A stretch of 64,000 bases of DNA. Origin: Timema cristinae (Eukaryota > Arthropoda > Insecta > Phasmatodea > Timematidae). The stretch spans positions 34,197,604 through 34,261,603 of the forward strand of contig JBCFYV010000001.1 in assembly GCA_039000515.1 (NCBI GenBank). The letters run 5' to 3'. The position numbers and the translations under genes are program-made. The notes beneath the pieces are model-generated. The model was not told where the DNA came from. It searched no databases and saw only the letters and a list, made by a program, of their open reading frames with translations. Below, in pieces: positions 24,843 to 34,393 of the stretch (positions are counted from its first letter, which is position 1; the number at the start of each line of letters is the position of its first letter).

Positions 24843-25082
24843 CAATTTTCTAACAATTTTTTAATATTATTCAATTAAATCCCTGTGTATATAGAGAAAA
24901 GCAAAATTAATTTAAATTACATTTGTATTTATTGTAACTTACTTACAACTTGCAAAACTGTTTATTTTACATAACAAATATGTATTAATGTTACCACATT
25001 ATAATGTAAACCTTGTATCTTGACGTAACATATTAAATAAAAATTACTCTTAAAATATTATACTTAGTTTGTTAATATACAC
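24843..25082. other. AT-rich interval
   Basis: Nothing recognised. Confidence 0.4.
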
Positions 25083-25303
25083 TGGAGTGCTTGAATGGTC
25101 TAAGGCGTCTTAGACTGACTTGCTGAAGATGGGAAGATCTGGGTTAGAATGCCGATAGGGTCTACTTAAAATGTTTTTACTGAATGGTTTTTCCACTCTC
25201 TTCCTCGCAAATGCTGGTATATTACCTCTAAAATGATTCCTTCTTCATCCCTAACCCTATTAGAGTAATTATCATATATGCGTATAGCCTGAACAATTTG
25301 TAA
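25083..25303 (+). repeat. SINE family C copy
   Basis: 'tgaatggtctaaggcgtctt', B-box-like 'gggttagaatgccg', body 'tttttccactctcttcctcg', 3' module 'gcgtatagcctgaac'. Confidence 0.75.
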
Positions 25304-25304
25304 A

Positions 25305-25418
25305 ACAACCCGCACGATCAAAGACACTACTCTCTCGATATACTAGACTGCCGATGACATGGAGAACGTTGTTCGATCCCAGTCGGGTGTGCTGAAGGTG
25401 TTTTTTTCCTTAAATGGT
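25305..25418 (+). repeat. SINE family C, left half of the palindrome's target site
   Basis: Head and B box ('gttcgatcccagtcgggtg') up to 'ccttaaatggt'. The same SINE continues at 31366 with 'aatggtgttccactctatcc'. The hexamer AATGGT (25413-25418) is repeated at 31366-31371. Confidence 0.8.
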
Positions 25419-26660
25419 AGTAGTAAGAGGGCGACTATGTTCAGTTTTACGTCACTGTTATTAAAATAATATTGACAGCGTCTGTGAGTGACGCCAGGCT
25501 TTAGTGACGTCAGTGAGTAAGGTCAGCCCTGACGTCAGCCTGTTGGACGTGTAGGTTGGTATGCTATAGTATTGTGACGTCATCCTGATTGATGTAATGA
25601 CTGCAGGTCGTTAATTATTCAAAATATGGTGACGTTTTATTGGGTCAGTCCGCATATGGACGTCACATTAGATTTGGGTCGTTAATTATTCAAAATATGG
25701 TGACGTTTTATTGGGTCAGCCCTGCCATGTTTTATTGAGTAAGGTCAGCCCTGACGTCAGCCTGTTGGACGTGTAGGTAGGTATGCTATAGTATTGTGAC
25801 GTCATCCTGAAGCCCAGGTTGAATCAGTCGCTAATTATTCCGCTAATTATTCATGATGACGTTTTATTGAGTGTGGTCAGCCTTGGCGTTTTATTGAGTA
25901 AGGTCAGCCCTGCCATGTGACGTCACCCTGTTGGTCAGCCTGTTGTTCTGGACGTCGCTAATTATTGTTGTTATGGACGTGTAGGTAGGTATGCTAGAGA
26001 TATAGTATTGTGACGTCATTCTGATTGTTGTATTGACTGCAGGTCGCTAATTATTCAAAATATGGTGACGTTTTATTGGGTCAGCCCTGCCATGTTTTAT
26101 TGAGTAAGTTAAGCCCTGCCATGTGACGTCAGCCTGTTGTTCTGGACGTGTCGGTAGGTATGCTATAGTATTGTGACGTCATCCTGATTGTTGTATTGAC
26201 TGTTGGTCAGCCTGTGACTATGACGTTTCAAATAATATGACTGTGGTCAGCCTTGCGTCTCAGGTCAGTGACGTCAGCCTGTGGTTCTGAATTATTAAGT
26301 AGCGGTAGGTATGCTAGGGATATAGTGATAGTATTGTGACGTCATCCCGTTCCTGTGACGTTTCAAATAATATGACTGTTGGTCAGCCGTGTGACGTCAG
26401 CCTGACGTTCTGGACGCCCCATTATATTTGAATGTAGGTGTGGATTTTTACGTCACAAATAATATGACTGTTGAGTGACGTCGGGGAAGGTATGGTAGAG
26501 ATATAGTGATAGTATTGTGACGTCATCCTGTGTGACGTTCCGGTTAGTTGGTCAGCGCCAAGATAAAAAAAACTTGTCCGCGACAGAAATTAAGTGTATA
26601 TGAATTCAGTGAGTGAGGTCAGCCTTGGTCAGCCTCGCCGTGTGACGTCAGCCCGCATTT
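25419..26660. repeat. left arm: tandem TGACGTCA-rich units
   Basis: Six imperfect units share a core like 'ggtaggtatgctatagt…attgtgacgtcatcctg', starting near 25551, 25773, 25981, 26149, 26301 and 26481 (spacing about 150-220 bp). Between cores recur 'ggtcagccctg', 'gctaattattcaaaatatgg' and 'gacgttttattg'. At least fourteen GACGTCA heptamers occur, most as the CRE/ATF-like octamer TGACGTCA or close variants. CpG density is far above the surroundings. Confidence 0.9.
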
Positions 26661-26770
26661 GGATGTCACAGCACTTGACCGAGATTCGAACCTCGATCTC
26701 CACGCCCCCCGAGCTCAACACGACTAGCGCGTTAGCCAACTACGCCCCCGAGGAGGGTAGTAAGAAATAT
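26661..26770 (-). repeat. SINE family B head fragment in left arm
   Basis: 'tgaccgagattcgaacctcg', 'ctcaacacgactagcgcgtt' and 'agccaactacgcccccgagg' are the complement of the family B tRNA-like head. The mirror copy is at about 30015-30125. The body and 3' module are absent here. Confidence 0.8.
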
Positions 26771-27439
26771 AAATGTGCGTATTACCACTCGAGTTTAGGA
26801 TATCAATTTATTATCACAAATAGATTGGGATAACTCAGAAGGAACGCTTCAATGATGTATGGCTTCAATGCCGCTCTGAGCCAGCAACTGTAATAATAAC
26901 GTATGAGACTATGGTGTAATTAAAATATGTGTATGGTAGTCTGTGACGTAAGAAATTCTGATCAAATATTGTTTTAAAACACCAAGAGGCAATACCGAGC
27001 CAAGATTGTTTAGTGAAAAAATACTGTAAAGCGGCTAAAGAATTTTTATAATCTGGAATTTTTTATATTTAAAACATAAATATGGACATGACTGATTTGG
27101 ACATATTTAGTCTTGTTCATTAAAAATACATTTAAAAAAAAAAGGAATAATGTGTGATTGAAACACTTAGGTTAAATTGCTGCCAATATTTATGGTAGCC
27201 CTCGAAAAAGTGTAATTAATCAAACGTTAGCATTCTTATACTTTGGTGAATGGTGATAGGGTATATTTAAATTAATTTATCTCTTCCTTTTAACCTATGA
27301 TACACATTTTAAATCACTTATATCAACTTCTGATTCAATCATGGAGTGCAAATAAAATATTAAATAGATATATGTTGACAAGAAAAGAAAACCTGCTCTA
27401 TCACGTGGTTAAGTCTGAGTTTCATTATTGGTTTAATTA
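26771..27439. other. left arm, non-repetitive segment
   Basis: AT-rich with no recognisable gene; mirrored at about 29346-30014. Contains a 10-A run that matches the opposite arm exactly in length. Confidence 0.7.
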
Positions 27440-27605
27440 TTTATCGCCGCATCTTACTAACCATTTGGATTATACGCTCAAGTACTAACTACGTTATGGG
27501 TTAGGAATGGGGAATGTTGAATTTAGAGGAAGTGAACCAGCATTTGCGAGGAAGGAGAGTGGAAAACCATTTAAAACAAACCACTCCAGTTCACCTAACT
27601 AAGAT
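27440..27605 (-). repeat. SINE C-like copy in left arm
   Basis: 'cgccgcatcttactaaccat' (3' module) through 'agtgaaccagcatttgcgag' to 'ccactccagttcacctaact'. The head is lost. The mirror copy is at about 29180-29345. Confidence 0.8.
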
Positions 27606-27827
27606 TTGAAGCATATACATCTTCTCATTTAGAGTCATATTATTTAGTTCTAAAATTAAACTTAATCTCCACTTTGTAAAACGTAATAAAACTTATACAA
27701 AACTAAGCCGTTTTCTAAACATTCACAAAGTTACAATAAATGTTAATAAACATACCATTTTGAGTGAGAAATTACACAAAATTAGTGTTGATACAAGCTC
27801 TAAAGAGTTAAAAGCGCCCCAATAATA

Positions 27828-28073
27828 TTATACATATGTACTGGAAAGTAGATAGGAAACCACTTTCACAAAAGCATTTTCTTCCTTTCCTTCCCCTTCC
27901 ACTTGCCGTGCCTGTATGACGTAGCACTTCAACGTAAAATTGAATAATATAGTATCACAACGTTCTTCAGATAAAGAGTGAATATTTATGTTAGGCGCTA
28001 ACAGAAATATGTGATCAATAATCAAGAAAATTACAAATTTAAATAGGTTACACAAAATCTGATATTTTTTCAA
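27828..28073 (-). other. 81-codon open frame in left arm, duplicated in right arm
   Basis: The identical 81-residue frame occurs at 28712-28957 on the plus strand because of the palindrome. The N-terminal third is hydrophobic (…LFKFVIFLIIDHIFLLAP…), followed by a Glu/Gly-rich patch. There is no recognised domain. It may be chance in AT-rich DNA, but exact retention in both arms makes it worth listing. Confidence 0.2.
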
Positions 28074-28215
28074 CTAACATAAAACTTTTAAAAACGTAAT
28101 ATATATAAATTTACACCTGAGTTGACATAACCTATACTTCATAAAAAAAATGCAGACTTTCAATAATAAGCTATGTTTGTGAATGTTATCTAATTGATAT
28201 TTTATTTTTTATTAT

Positions 28216-28570
28216 TTAGCACCGCGTCTTACTGCCCGTTGGGGTTATACGCTTTAGGTACTAATTACACTAATGGATTAAGAATTGGGAAGGTTTAATT
28301 AGAGGAAGTGAACCCGCATTTGCGTGGAGGGAGAGTGGACAACCATTTTGGAAAAACCACCCCCAGTTCACTAGACTGCTAAGGACGGGAGATCGAGGTT
28401 CGAGTCTCACTCGTTTGAACTGGGGTGGTTTTTCCAAAATGGTTGTCCACTCTCCCTCCACGCAAATGCGGGTTCACTTCCTCTAATTAAACCTTCCCAA
28501 TTCTTAATCCATTAGTGTAATTAGTACCTAAAGCGTATAACCCCAACGGGCAGTAAGACGCGGTGCTAAA
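28216..28570. repeat. SINE B at the palindrome centre
   Basis: A plus-strand SINE B lacking its A-box end runs from 28371 through B box 'ggttcgagtctcac', the body and 3' module to about 28570. Its body and tail are mirrored at 28216-28370. The unpaired spacer (28371-28415) is exactly the B-box portion of the tRNA-like head, so the fold-back point lies inside a SINE. Confidence 0.85.
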
Positions 28571-28711
28571 TAATAAAAAATAAAATATCAATTAGATAAC
28601 ATTCACAAACATAGCTTATTATTGAAAGTCTGCATTTTTTTTATGAAGTATAGGTTATGTCAACTCAGGTGTAAATTTATATATATTACGTTTTTAAAAG
28701 TTTTATGTTAG

Positions 28712-28957
28712 TTGAAAAAATATCAGATTTTGTGTAACCTATTTAAATTTGTAATTTTCTTGATTATTGATCACATATTTCTGTTAGCGCCTAACATAAA
28801 TATTCACTCTTTATCTGAAGAACGTTGTGATACTATATTATTCAATTTTACGTTGAAGTGCTACGTCATACAGGCACGGCAAGTGGAAGGGGAAGGAAAG
28901 GAAGAAAATGCTTTTGTGAAAGTGGTTTCCTATCTACTTTCCAGTACATATGTATAA
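28712..28957 (+). other. 81-codon open frame in right arm (mirror copy)
   Basis: Same predicted peptide as 27828-28073 on the other strand. No recognised function. Confidence 0.2.
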
Positions 28958-30125
28958 TATTATTGGGGCGCTTTTAACTCTTTAGAGCTTGTATCAACAC
29001 TAATTTTGTGTAATTTCTCACTCAAAATGGTATGTTTATTAACATTTATTGTAACTTTGTGAATGTTTAGAAAACGGCTTAGTTTTGTATAAGTTTTATT
29101 ACGTTTTACAAAGTGGAGATTAAGTTTAATTTTAGAACTAAATAATATGACTCTAAATGAGAAGATGTATATGCTTCAAATCTTAGTTAGGTGAACTGGA
29201 GTGGTTTGTTTTAAATGGTTTTCCACTCTCCTTCCTCGCAAATGCTGGTTCACTTCCTCTAAATTCAACATTCCCCATTCCTAACCCATAACGTAGTTAG
29301 TACTTGAGCGTATAATCCAAATGGTTAGTAAGATGCGGCGATAAATAATTAAACCAATAATGAAACTCAGACTTAACCACGTGATAGAGCAGGTTTTCTT
29401 TTCTTGTCAACATATATCTATTTAATATTTTATTTGCACTCCATGATTGAATCAGAAGTTGATATAAGTGATTTAAAATGTGTATCATAGGTTAAAAGGA
29501 AGAGATAAATTAATTTAAATATACCCTATCACCATTCACCAAAGTATAAGAATGCTAACGTTTGATTAATTACACTTTTTCGAGGGCTACCATAAATATT
29601 GGCAGCAATTTAACCTAAGTGTTTCAATCACACATTATTCCTTTTTTTTTTAAATGTATTTTTAATGAACAAGACTAAATATGTCCAAATCAGTCATGTC
29701 CATATTTATGTTTTAAATATAAAAAATTCCAGATTATAAAAATTCTTTAGCCGCTTTACAGTATTTTTTCACTAAACAATCTTGGCTCGGTATTGCCTCT
29801 TGGTGTTTTAAAACAATATTTGATCAGAATTTCTTACGTCACAGACTACCATACACATATTTTAATTACACCATAGTCTCATACGTTATTATTACAGTTG
29901 CTGGCTCAGAGCGGCATTGAAGCCATACATCATTGAAGCGTTCCTTCTGAGTTATCCCAATCTATTTGTGATAATAAATTGATATCCTAAACTCGAGTGG
30001 TAATACGCACATTTATATTTCTTACTACCCTCCTCGGGGCGTAGTTGGCTAACGCGCTAGTCGTGTTGAGCTCGGGGGGCGTGGAGATCGAGGTTCGAAT
30101 CTCGGTCAAGTGCTGTGACATCCAA

Positions 30126-31365
30126 ATGCGGGCTGACGTCACACGGCGAGGCTGACCAAGGCTGACCTCACTCACTGAATTCATATACACTTAATTTCTG
30201 TCGCGGACAAGTTTTTTTTATCTTGGCGCTGACCAACTAACCGGAACGTCACACAGGATGACGTCACAATACTATCACTATATCTCTACCATACCTTCCC
30301 CGACGTCACTCAACAGTCATATTATTTGTGACGTAAAAATCCACACCTACATTCAAATATAATGGGGCGTCCAGAACGTCAGGCTGACGTCACACGGCTG
30401 ACCAACAGTCATATTATTTGAAACGTCACAGGAACGGGATGACGTCACAATACTATCACTATATCCCTAGCATACCTACCGCTACTTAATAATTCAGAAC
30501 CACAGGCTGACGTCACTGACCTGAGACGCAAGGCTGACCACAGTCATATTATTTGAAACGTCATAGTCACAGGCTGACCAACAGTCAATACAACAATCAG
30601 GATGACGTCACAATACTATAGCATACCTACCGACACGTCCAGAACAACAGGCTGACGTCACATGGCAGGGCTTAACTTACTCAATAAAACATGGCAGGGC
30701 TGACCCAATAAAACGTCACCATATTTTGAATAATTAGCGACCTGCAGTCAATACAACAATCAGAATGACGTCACAATACTATATCTCTAGCATACCTACC
30801 TACACGTCCATAACAACAATAATTAGCGACGTCCAGAACAACAGGCTGACCAACAGGGTGACGTCACATGGCAGGGCTGACCTTACTCAATAAAACGCCA
30901 AGGCTGACCACACTCAATAAAACGTCATCATGAATAATTAGCGGAATAATTAGCGACTGATTCAACCTGGGCTTCAGGATGACGTCACAATACTATAGCA
31001 TACCTACCTACACGTCCAACAGGCTGACGTCAGGGCTGACCTTACTCAATAAAACATGGCAGGGCTGACCCAATAAAACGTCACCATATTTTGAATAATT
31101 AACGACCCAAATCTAATGTGACGTCCATATGCGGACTGACCCAATAAAACGTCACCATATTTTGAATAATTAACGACCTGCAGTCATTACATCAATCAGG
31201 ATGACGTCACAATACTATAGCATACCAACCTACACGTCCAACAGGCTGACGTCAGGGCTGACCTTACTCACTGACGTCACTAAAGCCTGGCGTCACTCAC
31301 AGACGCTGTCAATATTATTTTAATAACAGTGACGTAAAACTGAACATAGTCGCCCTCTTACTACT
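30126..31365. repeat. right arm: tandem TGACGTCA-rich units (mirror)
   Basis: Reverse complement of 25419-26660, with the same six cores and the same GACGTCA spacing in the segments I compared. Confidence 0.9.
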
Positions 31366-31415
31366 AATGGTGTTCCACTCTATCCACACAAATGTGGCTA
31401 CACTTCCTCTAAAGG
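31366..31415 (+). repeat. SINE family C, right half of the palindrome's target site
   Basis: 'aatggtgttccactctatcc', then 'acaaatgtggctacacttcc'. It continues the SINE broken at 25418. The 3' module is not recognisable beyond 31415. Confidence 0.75.
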
Positions 31416-31564
31416 CTGCCACTCGCGAGCGGATCCGTCCGTTAAGACCCGTTGGCTCACTCATCTGGTGATGTTTGGTAGTATCGGACAAGTCACGGTG
31501 GAGACGTGTGTCCGCAGTCCAGCCGAGCGGACTGACGACCCGACGCGGACCAATTCGTGCCATT

Positions 31565-31568
<4 letters not shown>
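31416..31568. other. relatively GC-rich interval
   Basis: 'gcgagcggatccgtccgtta' and 'acccgacgcggaccaattcg' stand out from the AT-rich surroundings. No gene recognised. Minus-strand frames of 74-82 codons lack known domains. Confidence 0.4.

Positions 31569-31618
<50 letters not shown>
31569..31618. repeat. (GT)n microsatellite
   Basis: About 25 uninterrupted GT units. Confidence 0.98.
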
Positions 31619-31620
<2 letters not shown>

Positions 31621-31944
31621 ACATCATGACAAGTCCTAGGACCGTTCGTGAGATCCTTGTGTTAAAGGAGATTGGATTGTTTGTTTTATTATGTATGGCA
31701 TTTGAAGATAGCAACATGTTTTTAAGAAGAGTTTATTACTCAATATAAAAATAAAAGTTGCTAATGGAATATAAAAAGCAAGGATTTAAGAAATAAATAA
31801 ATTTAAAATGTTACATATGATTGTTTGATAACAAAATACAAGGAATTATTTCCGAATGTCAATAAAGACTTCGTTATCAAAAAAATATCGTCATTGATAG
31901 CTTGATTTCGTCATCAGCTACGACGAATAAATAAAGCAAAAAAA

Positions 31945-32300
31945 AAAAAAAGTGGAAGTGGAGCGTTTGACATATCGGGATGTACAGTATGGTACTTTGA
32001 CTTCCTGGGTTTTGTTTTAGACCAAGAAGAAGTATGTACAGTGGTTTCATATGTGGACCGTAATGAGGATATATGGCATGGCATGTTCCTGGTATTATTT
32101 TTACCAAGTAGATGAGGAGAAATATCTATGTATTTTAAGTATTCAAAACTTTTACCAGTCACCAAAAATCTCAGTGTTGCCATTATACGTTCTTCTGGAC
32201 TAACCGCATCTCTCATCAATTGTTATCTTTTTTTCAATCAGATGTTTTACTAGCTTCAACAAAATATTTAATAGTATCATAATCCATTCATAAGTAATGT
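31945..32300 (-). pseudogene. PIF/Harbinger transposase N-terminal relic
   Basis: The minus strand reads 'LLKLVKHLIEKK', a frameshift, then 'MRDAVSPEERIMATLRFLVT' and 'GKSFEYLKYI.ISPHLLGK', another frameshift, then 'IIPGTCHAIY'. This matches the N-terminal part of HARBI1-like transposases (M..AI.PEERL..TLRFLATG.S…IS…I.PETC.AIY). The DDE catalytic part is not recognisable downstream, so the copy is truncated and frameshifted. Confidence 0.7.
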
Positions 32301-32416
32301 TAAAAAAAATTAGGAGGCTCACAGGATTTTAACAAACAAAAATGAGTCTAGTGATCCCTTTTTCTTAACTATTCCTCTATCCATACACGTTTTCATTTAC
32401 TGCACTGGCTATTTGT

Positions 32417-32513
32417 GCAATCATTCTAGATTTATTTGATAAAGGAACCATGATAGAAGTTCTATTTGAGCAATAATTCTAGATTTCTTTGATAAAGGAA
32501 CCACGATAGCAGT
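32417..32513 (+). repeat. tandem duplication, about 53-bp period
   Basis: 'gcaatcattctagatttatt…aaaggaaccatgatagaagt' is repeated with few changes as 'gcaataattctagatttctt…aaaggaaccacgatagcagt'. Confidence 0.8.
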
Positions 32514-33713
32514 AGATAAGTATGGTTAACAGCGTGATTGGCAAACTACTGAGGGTTCTGGTGATGTATGAGGAATGTTGGATGGGTCCATTGTCTAGTC
32601 GTTGTCGCGAGTATGGTCCTGGTTTGTATAATGAATGACACACTTAATTTATTCTAATCCTGATTGAGGTTTGTTTTTCTCCTTTCCTTCCACCCAATTA
32701 CAGGTACATATAATATAAATTTTACCTTTCCTATCTCATTATAATAAATATCTGGATATACTGCATGGAACACACAATTTATTCTCTTGACAACATCTTA
32801 CTACCCATCCGACCTATCAGTATTTATTCTTACTAATGAAATAGGATTAAGGAAATTATACATATTTAGATGAAATGCACCCGAATTGGCGTTTTAGATC
32901 ACTTTGAAAGCCTCCAACTTCAGTAGATTACACCACAAATTCCCTATTTCTGGAAAATAAAGTCAGATGAGCCTGGAATTCTAACCACGTGCCCACCGAT
33001 AGGAATACGCAATAATCAATTCTAGACTTGAATTACATTACATAATTTACTAGTGGTTAGTCCTTTCTCCGACAGGTGTGATTTTGGATTTCACGCAAAA
33101 GTCTGTTCCCTATTTTTATTTTTATCTATCTTTAGAGTTTAAAAATAGGAGGTAGCGTGATTTATGTATCAAATTTTTCTAATAAAAATGAAATGCTCCA
33201 TTTGCCTAAATTATATCTATAGCTCCATCCACGTGATCGCGGAGTGCTACTGGTTCTCAAATACTCGTATCTTAGAATATTCTGTAGGGAGCCTATAAAA
33301 AAATTATTGTATTTGTTAGAAAAAGGCTAAATATAGATCCCTTTTTCATCAGGCCTTGTCACACAGCTTTGCAAATATGCTACCTAAAGTCGTTGAAAAT
33401 AAGCTAATAAGACAAGTTCACACTCTTATTCTACCAACAAAACTAAAACTACGGGGTTTTATAAAGGAAAGAACGTCCTTTTGGAAACCATTGAACTTAT
33501 TTTGGCCTAAACCATAATTTAAAATACGCATCGTAGAATTAAGTATTGAATTTAAAACCAAATGTCTGCCTGGCAATTTCTCCCTTACCGATGCAGCCTC
33601 CTTAAATAATTAAGGTGAAAGGTTTCAGCTTTCGCCTTATCGGAAGTTTGATATAAGCTCTGGACAGGCAGACAAACATACACCATAAAGCCTTTATATA
33701 TATCGGGTGAAGC
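32514..33713. other. interval with degenerate SINE-like fragments
   Basis: A minus-strand SINE-like 3' module is suggested at 32788-32820 ('acatcttactacccatccga') with weak body similarity to about 32945. A plus-strand body fragment is possible at about 32660-32760. A weak repeat-H-like block lies near 33620-33680. No gene recognised. Confidence 0.35.
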
Positions 33714-34393
33714 ATCGAGGTTGAGACGCTAGAATATTCCGAAAAAAAAAAAAAAAAGCTTAGGACAATTTTTTTTATTTTTTAGGGAAAAAGAGAACAG
33801 AACTTGCTATTTTTGATTTGTTGGGCATCTTAAATATCATTTCAAGATCAACTTTGTTTTTTTTAATGCCATTTTTTTACACATACAAAAAGAACTGACT
33901 GAAACTTTTTATTTAACATCAGTGTTAAAGATATTTTAACTCGTATTTTATAACACATTTTATTCAAGAACTTTATATTACATATGTTATTCTATATTAA
34001 GTTAAATTCAATATTATTTATAAAATTACGTTAATAAATCTTCAAAATGATGGCCATTGACATTGATACACTTTTAATCTAATAATACGTTATTGAATAA
34101 TAATTATTTTATAAAATACAAGTTAAAATACCTTTAAAAGATTACGTCGTAAAAATGAGTTTCGGCCAAAAGTTTTTTTTTTTGTGTAGGATAAAATTCT
34201 GTTGAAATAATCTTAAGTTTTCAATTTTTAAAAAAGGTGACCTTGAAATAACCTTCAATATGCCTATCAGATCAAAAGTAGCTAGTGCTGTTTCTTTTAC
34301 ACTTAAAAACAAACATATTTTATACGAATCAATTTTTTCTAAAATGCTTCGTTTTTGGAATATTCTGGTGTCTCAAATAAAATGACTTGCCCG
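33714..34393. mobile_element. 680-bp foldback MITE (imperfect palindrome)
   Basis: The ends form imperfect inverted repeats: 'cgggtgaagcatcgaggttg' at left against 'cgggcaagtcattttatttg' (complement of the right end), then 'agaatattcc' in both. Similarity continues inward: 'gctatttttgatttgttggg' pairs with 'gctacttttgatctgatagg', and 'aaagatattttaactcgtat' with 'aaaggtattttaacttgtat'. The whole unit therefore folds around about 34050. No coding capacity. The TSD is unclear (the flanks are TA-rich). Confidence 0.7.

Larger units (their letters stand above)
25413..31371. mobile_element. 5.95-kb palindromic foldback element with 6-bp TSD
   Basis: Two inverted arms of about 2.95 kb (25419-28370 and 28416-31365) are joined by a spacer of about 45 bp. 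In every segment I compared, the arms agree base for base except for two one-base differences in C runs (near 26753 and 28361). The outer ends read 5'-AGTAGTAAGAGGGCG. AATGGT is present on both sides and the interrupted SINE C is continuous across the site, so this looks like a true insertion. Termini starting 5'-AG and a 6-bp TSD are known hallmarks of Polinton/Maverick integration. No polymerase, integrase, ATPase or capsid frame is visible, so I infer a non-autonomous, Polinton-mobilised or similar foldback element. A palindromic assembly artefact would not be expected to create the TSD. Confidence 0.75.

Noticed and set aside
25413..31371. Palindrome as a pure assembly or snap-back read artefact
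   Set aside because: The different flanks on the two sides belong to one interrupted SINE and carry a 6-bp duplication, which an artefact would not be expected to create. Read-level confirmation is still needed.
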